64,000 bases of DNA from Sulfuriferula nivalis (GCF_009937995.1 NZ_AP021881.1:868001-932000), one strand, 5' to 3'; counted from the stretch's first letter, positions 1 to 11,399 are shown. The notes: a model not told the origin generated them from the letters alone. Numbers and translations are program-made.

Positions 1-1
1 T

Positions 2-715
<714 letters not shown>

Positions 716-834
716 TCTGTAACGCTTTGTAACATTTTATTCTGCTTGTGAAATATTCTGTATGTATTTGATCGGCATAATATGCACGTCAGCCCGACAA
801 CTTATTAACTTTATTCAGTATTTAGGAGTCAGCA

Positions 835-1185
835 ATGAAAAAATCCAGTTTAGTCTTATTAGTCTTGGCAGCAATGAGCGCTTCAGTGAGCTTTGCTGAT
901 GATACAACTCCCAGTATGGACAGTGCGCAGGCACGTGCACAAACATTCCAGAGTTTGACCCCTGAACAACAGCAAGCTGCAATCAATGCAGCTAAACAGC
1001 AAGGTCAGGCAACAGCACAACAAAAACAGGAAAACTGGAACAGCATGACGCCAGAACAACAACAAGCGCAAAAGCAAACCATGCAATCCAATATGCAAAG
1101 TAAAATGGGTGAAATGAAATCCAAAATGCAATCGCGTATGGGTAGCGGCGGTGGCGGTATGATGCGTAGCCGTATGGGTATGTAA
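835..1185 (+). CDS. small exported Gln/Met-rich protein
   Basis: A 116-residue protein with a clear Sec signal peptide (Lys-Lys, then a hydrophobic stretch, cleavage after about residue 21, SFA-DD), so it is probably periplasmic. The mature part has two copies of an LTPEQQ/MTPEQQ motif about 30 residues apart, in a Gln-rich helical region. The last 35 residues are very rich in Met, with Gly, Lys and Arg. The TPEQQ motif resembles the LTxxQ motif of Spy/CpxP chaperones, but the protein is too short and divergent to assign to that family. A good ribosome binding site (taggag) precedes the ATG and a strong terminator follows. Function unknown; the Met-rich tail could bind copper(I) or serve as an oxidant sink, which is inference. 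Confidence 0.8.
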   Translation: MKKSSLVLLVLAAMSASVSFADDTTPSMDSAQARAQTFQSLTPEQQQAAINAAKQQGQATAQQKQENWNSMTPEQQQAQKQTMQSNMQSKMGEMKSKMQSRMGSGGGGMMRSRMGM

Positions 1186-1201
1186 TTTACTCAGTCTTAA
1201 C

Positions 1202-1238
1202 AAAAAAGCCCCAAGGATGACGACTTGGGGCTTTTTTG
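1202..1238. terminator. bidirectional rho-independent terminator
   Basis: A perfect stem (aaaaaagccccaag paired with cttggggctttttt) around an 8-9 base loop, with A-run and T-run on its two flanks. It can stop transcription from the small exported gene on the plus strand and from metE on the minus strand, which converge here. Confidence 0.9.
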
Positions 1239-1242
1239 TTGC

Positions 1243-3549
1243 CTAGCGCATGGATTTTGCGGCAAGCACCATGTTTTGTAATGCAGTGCTGGTTTCTGCC
1301 CAGCCTCGGGTTTTTAGCCCGCAATCTGGGTTGACCCACAGGTGCTCGGCGGGGATGACTTCAGCGGCTTTTTTCAATAGGCGCACCATTTCATCGACTG
1401 ATGGCACGCGTGGGCTGTGGATGTCATACACGCCCGGGCCGATTTCATTAGGATAATTAAAATCGCCGAAGCCGCGCAGTAGTTCCATATCCGAGCGCGA
1501 GGTTTCTATGGTAATCACGTCGGCATCGAGTGCGGCGATGGCGGGAAAAATGTCGTTGAATTCTGAATAGCACATATGCGTGTGGATTTGTGTGCTGTTA
1601 TCAACGCCGGAGGCACTAATGCGGAAGGCGCGACCTGCCCAGTCCAGATAGGCATCCCAGTCACCACGCCGTAGCGGCAAGCCTTCGCGGATGGCTGGCT
1701 CATCTATTTGGATGATGCCTATATCGGCGTGTTCCAGATCCACTACTTCATCGCGGATAGCCAGTGCGATTTGTAACGCGGTATCACTGCGAGGCTGGTC
1801 GTCGCGCACGAATGACCATTGCAATATGGTGATAGGGCCAGTCAACATGCCTTTCATCGGCAAACTGGTGAGGCTTTGCGCGTATTGTGTCCATGCCACT
1901 GTCATGGCTAGAGGGCGTGATACGTCGCCGTAAATAATCGGCGGCTTGACGCAACGCGAGCCGTAGCTTTGCACCCAGCCGTTCTGACTGAATGCGAAGC
2001 CGTCGAGCTGTTCACCGAAGTATTCAACCATGTCGTTGCGCTCGGCTTCGCCGTGCACCAGCACATCCAGTCCCAGGCTGATTTGTTGTTCAACGGCGTA
2101 TTTGATTTCTTGTTGCATCGCCAGCGTGTAGTCTGCCGCGCTGAGTTCGCCACGTTTATAGCGCGCACGTGCGGCGCGGATTTCCTTGGTTTGTGGGAAC
2201 GATCCTATGGTGGTGGTCGGGTAAGCGGGCAAATTAAAACGGCTGCGTTGCGCGGCTTGGCGGGCTTGGAACGGCGCATGACGCTGGTCGGCATCAGCGG
2301 GTAAGCTGGCTAAACGTGCGTTGACAGCGGGATTGTGGATGCGCGGACTGGTGCGGCGCGAGGCGGCGGCAGTGCGGGATGCGCTGAATGCGGTTTCAGC
2401 GGCGGCTACGCCTGTGTCGAGTGCGGTTTTAATTGCGCCGAGTTCATCGAGTTTTTGCGTGGCGTAAGCCAGCCAGCTACGCAATTCGTCGTCAAAGGCA
2501 GTTTCCAGTGCTAAATCCACGGGGACGTGTTGCAATGAGCACGATGGGGCTATCCATAAACGGTCGCCGAGTTTTCCTTGTGCGGCGTGTGCGGTTGCCA
2601 ATACTGCATCCAGATCGGCGCGCCAGATATTGCGTCCGTCTATCAAGCCTAGGGATAACACTTTGTAATGCGGCAAGCGGTCGATAACGCTGGTGATTTG
2701 TTGTGGCGCACGCACTGCGTCGATGTGCAAGCCTGCGACAGGCAGGTTGCAAGCCAGCACTAAATTATCATCCAATGTGCCAAAATACGTCGCTAATAGT
2801 AGCTTGATATTGGCACTGTTGAGGATGTTGTAAGTAGGTTCAAACGCGGCTTTCCATGCTGCGGGCAAGTCCAGACACAAGATAGGCTCGTCGATTTGTA
2901 CCCATTCCACCCCTAGCTGTTTGAGTTGGCTGAGGATTTCGCCATAGACCACACGCAATTGTGGCAACAGGCTGAGGCGGTCGAAGTCGGCGGATTTTTC
3001 TTTACCTAAATACAGGAAAGTAATCGGGCCGATTAAGCTGACTTTAGGCGTGTGTCCCAAGGCAAGTGCTTCGCGTACTTCATCGAATAAACGCGTGGAA
3101 TTGAGCCTGAATTGCGTGTCGGCGTTAAGTTCAGGTACGAGGTAATGGTAATTGGTGTCAAACCATTTGGTCATTTCCAGTGCCCAAGTGCCGTAGTTAT
3201 CGTGTGGTCGTGCGCCGCAGCAACTGTCAGGGACTTCGTTGGCAACGCCACGGGCGAGGGTGAAATGGCGGTCTAGCTCGGATTCTGCGCCTGTGAAGCC
3301 GAAGCGGCCAGGCTCGCAACCTAGTAGTTGTATGTGGTTGAGCACTTGATCGTAATAAGCAAAATCGCCCACCGCGACAAAATCTAGCCCAGCATCGCGT
3401 TGCAATTGCCAATGGCGGGCGCGTAATTCGCTAGCTGTAGCTTCGAGGGCTGCATTGTCTATTTCGCCGCGCCAGAACTGTTCTAGTGCAAATTTCAGTT
3501 CGCGATGTTTACCTATGCGGGGGAAGCCTAAAGTGTGAATGGTGGTCAT
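1243..3549 (-). CDS. metE: cobalamin-independent methionine synthase
   Basis: Transfers the methyl group of 5-methyltetrahydropteroyl-triglutamate to homocysteine, the last step of methionine synthesis, without vitamin B12. The 768-residue length is normal for the two-barrel enzyme. Zinc ligands are visible: His658 and Cys660 in HTHMCYSEF and Cys743 in [22 protein letters not shown] is also present. The N-terminal half holds the typical [13 protein letters not shown]. It is transcribed away from metR, with 98 bp between the two starts and a MetR box in that gap, the arrangement known from enteric bacteria, where MetR plus homocysteine activates metE. It ends at a shared terminator. Confidence 0.98.
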   Translation of the reverse strand: MTTIHTLGFPRIGKHRELKFALEQFWRGEIDNAALEATASELRARHWQLQRDAGLDFVAVGDFAYYDQVLNHIQLLGCEPGRFGFTGAESELDRHFTLARGVANEVPDSCCGARPHDNYGTWALEMTKWFDTNYHYLVPELNADTQFRLNSTRLFDEVREALALGHTPKVSLIGPITFLYLGKEKSADFDRLSLLPQLRVVYGEILSQLKQLGVEWVQIDEPILCLDLPAAWKAAFEPTYNILNSANIKLLLATYFGTLDDNLVLACNLPVAGLHIDAVRAPQQITSVIDRLPHYKVLSLGLIDGRNIWRADLDAVLATAHAAQGKLGDRLWIAPSCSLQHVPVDLALETAFDDELRSWLAYATQKLDELGAIKTALDTGVAAAETAFSASRTAAASRRTSPRIHNPAVNARLASLPADADQRHAPFQARQAAQRSRFNLPAYPTTTIGSFPQTKEIRAARARYKRGELSAADYTLAMQQEIKYAVEQQISLGLDVLVHGEAERNDMVEYFGEQLDGFAFSQNGWVQSYGSRCVKPPIIYGDVSRPLAMTVAWTQYAQSLTSLPMKGMLTGPITILQWSFVRDDQPRSDTALQIALAIRDEVVDLEHADIGIIQIDEPAIREGLPLRRGDWDAYLDWAGRAFRISASGVDNSTQIHTHMCYSEFNDIFPAIAALDADVITIETSRSDMELLRGFGDFNYPNEIGPGVYDIHSPRVPSVDEMVRLLKKAAEVIPAEHLWVNPDCGLKTRGWAETSTALQNMVLAAKSMR

Positions 3550-3631
3550 GTTATTACTCGTTTAATGAAGATGACGTGCATTTTGCGCCGACATGCTTTA
3601 TGATACAAACGACTTAATTTTGACAAATTGA

Positions 3632-3644
3632 TGAATTTTTTTCA
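3632..3644. promoter_or_regulatory. MetR-type operator
   Basis: The sequence tgaatttttttca fits the known MetR consensus TGAA-N5-TTCA exactly. It lies in the metE/metR intergenic region, three bases before the metR ATG and about 83 bp upstream of metE. From this position it could repress metR and activate metE. The match and position are seen; regulation is inferred from the enteric model. Confidence 0.75.
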
Positions 3645-3647
3645 TAT

Positions 3648-4577
3648 ATGCTTGCGCTCAAACATTTACGTTTAATCGAGGTGCTGAATGAAGCGGGTAG
3701 TCTGACGCGGGCGGCAACGCGTCTGTTTCTCACTCAGTCTGCCCTTTCTCATCAACTGGTAGCGCTGGAGGCACATTACGGCCTGACGCTGTTTGTCCGA
3801 GCGCGACCGTTACGACTCACGCCTGCAGGTGAATATCTGCTCGGTCTGGCACAGGAAATATTGCCGCGTATAGAGACCGCCAAGCGTGATCTGGCAAGGT
3901 TGGCTGAAGATAATCAACCTGCAAAATTGCGCATCGCGGTCGAATGTCACACCTGCTACGACTGGCTGATGCCAGCCATGGACGCATATCGTGTGCACTG
4001 GCCTGAGGTGGAGATGGATCTGGTCGGTGGTTTTCATACCGATCCGCTTGCCCTGCTGGCGGAGGACAAAGCTGACTTGGTGATATTGTCTGAAATGCAG
4101 AACCAGAAGGATGTGGTGTTTAATCCGTTGTTCAGATACGAAATGCAGGCACTAATGGCGGCAGGGCATCCATTGGCGGATAAGTCTTATTTGAGCGCCA
4201 AGGATTTCAGCCAGGATACCTTGATTACCTATCCCGCCCCCGACCGATTGCTGGATCTGGTGCGGCGCGTGCTCAAGCCTTCGGGGGTCAACCCTGAACG
4301 GCGATTTGCGGAATTAACTATTGCCATTGTGCAGCTGGTTGCCAGTCGGAAAGGATTGGCGGCTTTGCCGGCCTGGGCGGTACAATCTTATCTGGAACGC
4401 GGTTATGTGGTGGCGCGCCCGATTACCAAACAAGGTTTATGGAGCGGTTTATATACCGCTGCGCGTAGCGATGATGCACAGCGCGCATTTCATAAGGATT
4501 TTGTGGCAACCCTGCAAGAACAGGCGTTCATGACCCTGCCTAGTATAGAACCTTTAGTGGAGATCGAACATGACTAA
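3648..4577 (+). CDS. metR: LysR-family regulator of methionine genes, MetR
   Basis: A LysR-type DNA-binding protein of 309 residues, the usual length. The N-terminal helix-turn-helix covers about residues 1-60 (LKHLRLIEVLNEAGSLTRAA, then LTQSALSHQL). The rest is the periplasmic-binding-like effector domain, in which MetR binds homocysteine. Its place divergent from metE, with a MetR box between them, fixes the assignment. The ATG at 3648 leaves a start consistent with family alignments. Its 3' end overlaps the next gene by 8 bp, so a VOC protein and a MazG-like hydrolase are probably made from the same transcript, which is not the usual metR context. Confidence 0.93.
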   Translation: MLALKHLRLIEVLNEAGSLTRAATRLFLTQSALSHQLVALEAHYGLTLFVRARPLRLTPAGEYLLGLAQEILPRIETAKRDLARLAEDNQPAKLRIAVECHTCYDWLMPAMDAYRVHWPEVEMDLVGGFHTDPLALLAEDKADLVILSEMQNQKDVVFNPLFRYEMQALMAAGHPLADKSYLSAKDFSQDTLITYPAPDRLLDLVRRVLKPSGVNPERRFAELTIAIVQLVASRKGLAALPAWAVQSYLERGYVVARPITKQGLWSGLYTAARSDDAQRAFHKDFVATLQEQAFMTLPSIEPLVEIEHD

Positions 4578-4893
4578 ATCTGATGAGTTGGATGTAATCC
4601 ATCATGCAGCAATTCCTGTAACTGATGTCGCTGCCAGTGTGATCTGGTATCAGCAGCATTTTCGATGTGTAGTCGCCTATCAGGATGCAACCTGGGCGCT
4701 GCTTAAATTTGCCAATGTCAGTCTGGCGCTGGTGACGCCAGGGCAGCATCCGCCGCATTTGGGCGTGTTGCATGAACATGCCGAGCAATTTGGCGCGTTG
4801 ACCACCCACAGGGATAAAACCCGTTCAATCTATGTGCCTGATCCCGATGGCAATCAGATCGAAATTATGGATACACAGAGCGTAAAACGTTAA
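4570..4893 (+). CDS. VOC (glyoxalase/bleomycin-resistance fold) protein
   Basis: A single-domain vicinal-oxygen-chelate protein of 107 residues. The start HHAAIPVTDVAASVIWYQQHF and the end YVPDPDGNQIEIMD are the two paired beta-alpha-beta modules of this fold. Candidate metal ligands are the first-module His and the Glu of IEIMD. The family includes glyoxalase I, dioxygenases and antibiotic-binding proteins, so a precise function cannot be given. It overlaps the metR 3' end by 8 bp and the following gene by 1 bp, which points to translational coupling in one operon. Confidence 0.85.
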   Translation: MTKSDELDVIHHAAIPVTDVAASVIWYQQHFRCVVAYQDATWALLKFANVSLALVTPGQHPPHLGVLHEHAEQFGALTTHRDKTRSIYVPDPDGNQIEIMDTQSVKR

Positions 4894-5243
4894 TGGATAT
4901 CATCGCATTGCAGCAAAAATTAACTGAGTTTGCCAACGAACGCGAGTGGAATGAATTCCATACACCGAAAAATCTGGCAATGGCACTGGCTGGCGAAGCA
5001 GGCGAGTTACTGGCTGAGTTTCAGTGGCTGAGTGCAGAACAATCATGCGCATTAACCACTCAGCAGTTGACTGCCGTTAAATATGAAATGGCGGATGTAT
5101 TGCTGTATTTGTTACGACTGGCGGATAAGCTGGGTGTGGATCTGGAACAGGCTGCTTACGAAAAAATAGCGTTAAACGCAGAGAAATATACTATAGCCTT
5201 GGCCAAGGGAAATGCGCTTAAATATAATCAGCTAGAGGAGTGA
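4893..5243 (+). CDS. MazG-like nucleotide pyrophosphohydrolase
   Basis: An all-alpha NTP pyrophosphohydrolase of 116 residues, close to the RS21-C6/dCTPase branch. The magnesium-binding pattern is visible: EAGELLAEFQW (ExxE-type helix) and later YEMADVLLYLLRLAD (ExxD). REWNEFHTPKNLAMAL is the usual N-terminal helix of this group. Such enzymes remove non-canonical or excess nucleoside triphosphates. It shares one base (TAATG) with the upstream VOC gene, so both are probably expressed with metR. The exact substrate cannot be read from the sequence. Confidence 0.9.
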   Translation: MDIIALQQKLTEFANEREWNEFHTPKNLAMALAGEAGELLAEFQWLSAEQSCALTTQQLTAVKYEMADVLLYLLRLADKLGVDLEQAAYEKIALNAEKYTIALAKGNALKYNQLEE

Positions 5244-5254
5244 CGGGGAAAGGC

Positions 5255-5330
5255 TGGTGGGTGCTGAGGGGTTCGAACCCCCGACAATCGCCTTGTAAGG
5301 GCGGTGCTCTACCAACTGAGCTAAGCACCC
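5255..5330 (-). tRNA. tRNA-Val (anticodon UAC)
   Basis: A 76-base cloverleaf on the minus strand with a 7-bp acceptor stem (GGGTGCT/AGCACCC), a D arm, an anticodon loop CTTACAA, a T loop TTCGAAC, and the 3' CCA encoded in the DNA. The anticodon UAC reads valine codons. The outermost anticodon-stem pair (C27 with A43) is a mismatch; all other stems pair, with one G-U in the T stem. Confidence 0.95.
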
Positions 5331-5521
5331 ATGCGGTTTAATGCTTGGGTCGTTGCTGTATTGTTACCGTGCAACGAGGCCGTAATTTAACCACAGCCGT
5401 GAGTTAAAGTCAACTCATTCTGTTGTTGAGCTTCGGATAGACTAAAATTGCCTGCATGAAATTGGCTGGTGCTGTGGTACAGTGGCAGGTTGATTTAAAA
5501 AATAATAATTAGGGAACGAGA

Positions 5522-6811
5522 ATGTCCAAATCGAACAATACTCATCTGAATACGATAGTGTCGGATCATATTGCCCCAGAAATTTTGCTGATAGAAGATC
5601 AACATTCTCTGGCACATATGACGGCAGCGATGTTGTATGAGCGTTGGGATTTTGCGGTTACGATAGCGACTACCAAACAACAGGCTCAGGATATTATTCG
5701 GAAAAAGCCTGGAGTTTTTTTTCTGGCAGTGAGTGATTTGAACCTGCCAGATGCGCCTCATGGTGAGATTATTGATGTATTGACGGCTGCTAAACTGCCA
5801 TTTATCGCCCTTACGGGTATGTTTAATGAGCAGATGCGCAACGACATTATGAGCCGTGGTGCAATTGACTATGTGTTGAAAGACACAATTAATGCCTATG
5901 AATATATCGTTGAGCTAGTCGGGCGTTTGCATAAAAACACCTTAACCAAGGTGCTGGTGATTGATGACTCCGCTTCTGTGCGAGCAATGTTGCAGGAAAT
6001 GCTCAGAATACAGTTTATTCAGGTGGTAACAGCTGAAAATGGGCGTGAGGGTATTACCAAATTATGGCAGCAGCCGGATATTAAACTGGTACTGGTTGAT
6101 CATGAAATGCCAGTCATGGATGGCTTTACCTTTTTATCTACGGTCAGGCGTAAGTTGAGTAAAGTACAACTTGCGGTAATAGGCATTTCGGGCAGCGAAA
6201 ATAAACAGTTATCAGCGCAGTTCCTGAAGATGGGCGCGAATGATTTTATCGCCAAGCCTTTCAGTTATGAAGAACTGGCGTGTCGGGTTCGGCAGAATCT
6301 GGAAATGCAGGAGGGTATAGAAGCGGTGCGTTATATCGCCTTTCATGATTATTTGACTGGCTTATTAAATCGCCGTGCCTTTTTTGAGCAGGGTGCGGTT
6401 CTGTTTAATCAGAACATCAAGCATGCCAATCCACTTGCTGTAGCTGTTATCGATATAGATTTCTTCAAAAAGATTAATGATGCCTATGGGCATGATGCCG
6501 GTGATATTACGCTGAAACATTTTGCGGCTATTCTGGTGGAACACTTCGGCGCGAACCTGGTTGCCCGTATTGGTGGTGAAGAGTTTGCGGTGCTGATAGA
6601 CGAGACCACTAATGTGGAAGCACGTTTTGAAGCGTTGCGACTCCACGTTGCCAGCGCTATCGTTGATTTTAACAATATGCAGATCGCTTACACTATTAGC
6701 ATAGGGTTAACTCAGCAGTCACAGTCAGGTCTCAATGCCATGCTGAAACTGGCTGATACCAATTTGTATACGGCTAAAAATTCAGGACGTAACCAGCTGG
6801 TTGCGGTGTAA
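5522..6811 (+). CDS. PleD-like response regulator, REC-REC-GGDEF diguanylate cyclase
   Basis: A 429-residue cytoplasmic protein with two receiver domains and a C-terminal GGDEF domain, probably making cyclic-di-GMP after phosphorylation. First receiver about residues 20-135 (acidic LIEDQ, acceptor Asp72 in SDLNLPD, Lys120). Second about 143-260 (VIDDS, Asp193 in LVDHEMP, Lys245 in AKPF). The GGDEF domain spans about 270-429, with HDYLTGLLNRRAF and an intact active-site GGEEF at 351-355. The inhibitory RxxD site that normally lies just upstream is absent: residues 342-345 read FGAN. No histidine kinase is nearby. A purine-rich ribosome binding site precedes the ATG. It converges with the efflux operon, 8 bp away. 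Confidence 0.94.
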   Translation: MSKSNNTHLNTIVSDHIAPEILLIEDQHSLAHMTAAMLYERWDFAVTIATTKQQAQDIIRKKPGVFFLAVSDLNLPDAPHGEIIDVLTAAKLPFIALTGMFNEQMRNDIMSRGAIDYVLKDTINAYEYIVELVGRLHKNTLTKVLVIDDSASVRAMLQEMLRIQFIQVVTAENGREGITKLWQQPDIKLVLVDHEMPVMDGFTFLSTVRRKLSKVQLAVIGISGSENKQLSAQFLKMGANDFIAKPFSYEELACRVRQNLEMQEGIEAVRYIAFHDYLTGLLNRRAFFEQGAVLFNQNIKHANPLAVAVIDIDFFKKINDAYGHDAGDITLKHFAAILVEHFGANLVARIGGEEFAVLIDETTNVEARFEALRLHVASAIVDFNNMQIAYTISIGLTQQSQSGLNAMLKLADTNLYTAKNSGRNQLVAV

Positions 6812-6819
6812 ACGAGCTT

Positions 6820-8187
6820 TTATTGCCAGTCGCCACCCAGCGCGGCAGCCAGTTTGACGCTGGCGGCCATGCGCCGATTGGCTATGCTGAGTGCTGAATT
6901 TTCGGCGCTGAGTAGTGTTGTTTGCACCGTGATTACGTTGTTGTAATTGACCATCCCCGCCTTGTACTGATTAAGTACGAGTGTCACCGCCAGTTTTGCA
7001 GATTGTACAGTCTGGTCTTGAACCTGCGCCTCATTTTCCAGTATGCGTAATGTCGCCAAATTATCTTCTACCTCCTGAAAGCTGGTCAGTACGGTTTGTT
7101 TATATGCGGCCACACTGGCGTCATAGCTGGCGATGGCTTGCGCCGTTTGCGATTTACGCAGGCCGCCATCAAAAATGCTCTGTGCCAGCGCAGGGCCTAT
7201 AGACCAGATGCGACTGGGGGCGGTAATCAGATCCGCCAGACTGCTGCTCTGGTATCCTCCAGATGCGCTCAGTGACAGGGTCGGAAAATATGCAGATTTG
7301 GCGATGCCGATTTGCGCGTTGGCTGCTGCCATACGTCGTTCGGCGGCGCTGATGTCGGGCCTACGTTCCAGTAAAGCGGATGGCAGTGTCGTGGGTATGG
7401 CAGGTACGGTTGCTGTATATGCTACTGGCGCAATTGAGAAGCTTGAAGCGGGTTGTCCGATTAACAGGGCTATGGCATGTTCGGTTTGCGCACGTAACAC
7501 ACCTAAATCTATTAATTGCGCTTGAGCCGCACGTAATTGAGTTTGCGCCTGGATTAAATCGGCCTTAGCTACCATGCCTACCGCATATTGATTTTGCGTC
7601 AGTTGTAATGAGCGTTGATAAGCTGCGACGGTATCAGTTAACGAATATTTTTGTGCATCGAGTATGCGTAATTGCCAGTAGTCCTGTGCAAGGGCAGCCT
7701 GTGCACTCAGCCTTGCTGCGCGTAAATCGGCGGCGCTGGCCTGTGCGCTGGCTTCGTTGGACTCTACAGTACGCCGCACACGCCCCCACAGATCAGGCTC
7801 CCAGCTGGCATTTAGCGACAGGTTCTTGATGTCAGGAGTGGTATTGCTGGAGCTACGTGTTGCGGAGGCATTTGCGCCTATGGTAGGGAAATAAGCCGCA
7901 CGTGCCGACTGTATCAGTGCGCTGGCCTGACGATATCGCGCTTCAGCCTGTGCCAGATTCTGGTTGGATATATCAATCTGATCAATAAGCTGGTTCAGCA
8001 GCGTGTCGTTATAGATAGCCCACCAATGCTGCCCCAGCTCATTATCGTGTGGCTCGGCGACTTTCCAGTCTTTAGACTCTTTGTAAGCAGCAGGAATGTC
8101 CATAGTCGGGCGTACATAGTCGGGGCCAACGGCGCAGCCACCTAATAACGTTACAAGAATTAACAGGCTGATGGGCTTGATAGTCAT
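6820..8187 (-). CDS. RND efflux outer membrane lipoprotein, NodT/OprM family
   Basis: The TolC-like outer-membrane channel of a tripartite efflux pump. From the ATG at 8187 the protein has a lipoprotein signal with lipobox LLGGC, then AVGPDYVRP, typical of the NodT group, and two long OEP repeats ([14 protein letters not shown] and later the QNQYAVGM and [13 protein letters not shown] motifs). A longer reading frame exists upstream to 8241, but the 8187 start gives a proper signal peptide and overlaps the mdtC stop as ATGA. About 455 residues. Last gene of the mdtA-mdtB-mdtC operon. Confidence 0.93.
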   Translation of the reverse strand: MTIKPISLLILVTLLGGCAVGPDYVRPTMDIPAAYKESKDWKVAEPHDNELGQHWWAIYNDTLLNQLIDQIDISNQNLAQAEARYRQASALIQSARAAYFPTIGANASATRSSSNTTPDIKNLSLNASWEPDLWGRVRRTVESNEASAQASAADLRAARLSAQAALAQDYWQLRILDAQKYSLTDTVAAYQRSLQLTQNQYAVGMVAKADLIQAQTQLRAAQAQLIDLGVLRAQTEHAIALLIGQPASSFSIAPVAYTATVPAIPTTLPSALLERRPDISAAERRMAAANAQIGIAKSAYFPTLSLSASGGYQSSSLADLITAPSRIWSIGPALAQSIFDGGLRKSQTAQAIASYDASVAAYKQTVLTSFQEVEDNLATLRILENEAQVQDQTVQSAKLAVTLVLNQYKAGMVNYNNVITVQTTLLSAENSALSIANRRMAASVKLAAALGGDWQ

Positions 8188-11100
8188 ATAGCTTCCAATG
8201 CAAGTGTGCCGGGTTCGCCACGGTGGAATTTTGTACGCCACCAGATACTGAAACGATCCAGATAAAGGTAAACAACAGGGGTGGTGTACAGCGTCAACAA
8301 CTGGCTCATGATGAGTCCGCCAACGATGGAAATACCCAGCGGTGTGCGTAATTCTGCGCCATAGCCAGTGCCGAATGCGAGCGGCAGCGCCCCCAGCATC
8401 GCCGCCATAGTTGTCATCATGATCGGGCGGAAGCGCAAACTACATGCGGCGAAAATCGCGTCATGTGGCGATAAACCCTGATCGCGTTCAGCGGAGATGG
8501 CAAAGTCTATCATTAGTATGGCGTTCTTTTTGACGATACCGATAAGCAATATCACACCTATCATTGCCATCAGGCTGAAGTCGATTTTCATCAGCATCAA
8601 AGCCAGTAAAGCGCCTACACCTGCAGAGGGTAACGTAGACAGGATGGTAATCGGGTGGATATAGCTTTCATACAGTATGCCCAACACAATATAAATGGCG
8701 AGCAATGCCGTTAACATGAGCACAGGCATAGTAGCGAGTGAAGACTGGAAAGCGTTGGCCGTACCTGCAAACGTGCCATGTACATCGGTAGGGACACCTA
8801 ATTTGCTCATTTCATTATTAATAGCGATGGTTGCCTGAGATAGCGATATGCCAGGGGCCAAGTTGAAGGAAATGGTTGCGGCGACAAACAGCCCCTGATG
8901 GCTAACCGACAATGCCGTGTTAGTCGAACTGAAATGGGCAAATGCTGACAGCGGGACTTGTGGTTCTGCGCTGGTAGACAGTGTTTGAGCCAATGTCGAA
9001 TTCGTACTCAGCTTGCCGTTGGCAGTCAGTGACGGTGCAGTGCTTAATGCTGAACTGGTTGGCGACAGGCTGGTACTGCGAGTTGTCGCGCTGACATAGG
9101 TTTGATTGAGAATGTCGGAATTTTGTGTATAAGCAGGCGCAGCTTCCATGACTACGTGATATTGATTCATACCACTGTATATGGTTGAAATTTGGCGCTG
9201 GGCAAATAAATCATTCAGGGTGGCATCTATGGTTTGCGGCGTGACACCCATGCGCATTGCTGTATCTCGATCAATGATCAGGCTGGTTTGCAAGCCCTTG
9301 TTATTCTGGTCGCTGTTGACATCAGTGAGTTCAGGCAAGGTGCTGAGCGCGTTCTGGATGATGGGCTGCCAAGTACGCAATTGCTGGATGTCATCAGATT
9401 GCAAAGTGTATTGATAAGCTGCATCACTGGGGCGACCACCTACACGTATATCAGCCATAGGTTGTAAAAACAGCTTGGCGCCAGGTATATGATTGAGTTT
9501 GCGGCGCAGACGTGCAATGACCTGGTCAGCTGAGACTTTACGCTCTGTTAAGGGTTTGAGGACGATAAACATAGTGCCGCCTGAACCGCGGCCACCCCCA
9601 CTGAATGCAATGACATTCGCGACCGCTGGGTCGGATTTGACGATGCTGACAAAAGTATTGAGTTTGTCGCGCAGGGCGGTAAAAGAAGTCGCCTGGTCAA
9701 CCTGTATGCCACCCATGAGCCGCCCGGTATCTTGTTGCGGAAAGAAGCCTTTAGGAATGGTTTTATATAAGTGTATGTTGAGCGCTATCGTGCCCAGCAA
9801 GATGAGTATCATAAGTGGAGCAAATTTGAGCGCCCATGTCAGTGAGCGTTGATAGGCATGCAACACGCTGTTGAACATGCGTTCAGTTGCATTAAAAAAG
9901 CGCCCTTGCTTGTGTTCGGGTTCATATCTCAATAAGCGTGCGCACATCATCGGTGTGGTCGTTAACGACACCACCAGTGAAACCAATATTGCCGCAGAAA
10001 GGGTGATGGCAAATTCATGGAATAAACGCCCGACAATACCGCCCATAAGCAGCAGTGGAATAAACACCGCTATCAGTGACAAACTCATAGCAAGTACGGT
10101 AAAGCCGACTTCGCGTGCACCTTTGAGCGCAGCATCATAAGGTTTCATACCTGCCTCGATATGACGGGAAATGTTTTCCAGTACTACGATGGCATCGTCA
10201 ACTACAAAGCCAGTGGCGATAGTCAGTGCCATTAACGACAAATTATCCAGGCTGTAACCAAATAAATACATGATGCCAAACGTACCGATCAGCGACACAG
10301 GTACGGCGACAGCAGGTATTAGCGCTGTCCGCCCATTACGCAGGAACATGAATACCACCATGATGACCAGCGCAATTGAGATTACCAGCGTATGCTCAGT
10401 ATTAATGAGTGAAGCGCGTATGGTAGGGGTACGATCCATGACAATTTCAAGATTAATGGACGCGGGTATGGATGCCTGTAATTCCGGCATCAGCGCATGT
10501 ACCTTATCGACTATCTGGATAATATTGGCACCTGCCTGCTGTCTTAAAACTAATAGGATTGCTGGCTTACCGTTGGATGATCCTGTGTTGTGGACATCGC
10601 TTACCGAGTCAGTCACCGTTGCCACGTCCTCTACCCGTACAGGTGCCCCATTGCGATAGGAAATGATTAAGGGCCTGTAATCAGCTGCGGTACTGGCCTG
10701 ATCATTGGCGTAAATTTGCCAGTTTTTATCACCCGCTTCCAATATACCCTTGGGGCGATTGGCATTGGTGGCAGCAACCGCGGTACGCACGTCGGCACTG
10801 CCTATGCCGTATTTGTTCAGCGCCGTGGGGTTAAGCTCTATACGTACCGCAGGTTGTGAGCTGCCGCCTATGGTAACACTGGCTACGCCCGTAATTTGTG
10901 CCAGTTTCTGTGCCAGTATGGTATCGGCAATATCATACATTTTCCCCTTGCTCATGGTGTCGGAGGTGAGTGCCAGAATAATCACCGGGGCGTTGGCTGG
11001 GTTTTCTTTTTTATAGGTGGGATTGCTGGGCATGCCTGTGGGCAACAAAGTGCGTGCTGCGTTAATCGCAGCCTGTACGTCGCGTGCTGCACCATTGATG

Positions 11101-11399
11101 TCGCGGCTCAGATCGAATTGCAGGGTAACCTGCGTGCGACCTAATGAGCTTTGTGATGTCATTTCGGTGACGCCTGCTATGGTGCCAAGCGAGCGTTCCA
11201 GCGGTGTGGCGATGGTCGATGCCATAGTTTCCGGGCTGGCGCCTGGCATATTTGCATTAACTTCTATGGTCGGAAAATCTACCTGCGGCAATGGCGCAAT
11301 TGGTAACAGTGTGAATCCGACCAGACCTGCCAGCACCACTGCGATAGTCAACAGTATGGTGGCAATAGGGCGTTCGATAAAAGGGCGCGAGATATTCAT
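8184..11399 (-). CDS. mdtC: RND multidrug efflux permease, MdtC-like
   Basis: Inner-membrane proton-driven drug transporter subunit of the MdtABC type. The start at 11399 ([17 protein letters not shown]) matches the family and sits 7 bp after mdtB; an upstream in-frame extension to 11492 has no such support. About 1071 residues with 12 predicted membrane helices and two large periplasmic loops. The central proton-relay helix contains [16 protein letters not shown]. Compared with the adjacent MdtB paralogue it has a Ser/Thr-rich insert at about residues 768-811, in the second porter loop. MdtB and MdtC normally form a mixed trimer. Confidence 0.95.
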   Translation of the reverse strand: MNISRPFIERPIATILLTIAVVLAGLVGFTLLPIAPLPQVDFPTIEVNANMPGASPETMASTIATPLERSLGTIAGVTEMTSQSSLGRTQVTLQFDLSRDINGAARDVQAAINAARTLLPTGMPSNPTYKKENPANAPVIILALTSDTMSKGKMYDIADTILAQKLAQITGVASVTIGGSSQPAVRIELNPTALNKYGIGSADVRTAVAATNANRPKGILEAGDKNWQIYANDQASTAADYRPLIISYRNGAPVRVEDVATVTDSVSDVHNTGSSNGKPAILLVLRQQAGANIIQIVDKVHALMPELQASIPASINLEIVMDRTPTIRASLINTEHTLVISIALVIMVVFMFLRNGRTALIPAVAVPVSLIGTFGIMYLFGYSLDNLSLMALTIATGFVVDDAIVVLENISRHIEAGMKPYDAALKGAREVGFTVLAMSLSLIAVFIPLLLMGGIVGRLFHEFAITLSAAILVSLVVSLTTTPMMCARLLRYEPEHKQGRFFNATERMFNSVLHAYQRSLTWALKFAPLMILILLGTIALNIHLYKTIPKGFFPQQDTGRLMGGIQVDQATSFTALRDKLNTFVSIVKSDPAVANVIAFSGGGRGSGGTMFIVLKPLTERKVSADQVIARLRRKLNHIPGAKLFLQPMADIRVGGRPSDAAYQYTLQSDDIQQLRTWQPIIQNALSTLPELTDVNSDQNNKGLQTSLIIDRDTAMRMGVTPQTIDATLNDLFAQRQISTIYSGMNQYHVVMEAAPAYTQNSDILNQTYVSATTRSTSLSPTSSALSTAPSLTANGKLSTNSTLAQTLSTSAEPQVPLSAFAHFSSTNTALSVSHQGLFVAATISFNLAPGISLSQATIAINNEMSKLGVPTDVHGTFAGTANAFQSSLATMPVLMLTALLAIYIVLGILYESYIHPITILSTLPSAGVGALLALMLMKIDFSLMAMIGVILLIGIVKKNAILMIDFAISAERDQGLSPHDAIFAACSLRFRPIMMTTMAAMLGALPLAFGTGYGAELRTPLGISIVGGLIMSQLLTLYTTPVVYLYLDRFSIWWRTKFHRGEPGTLALEAI

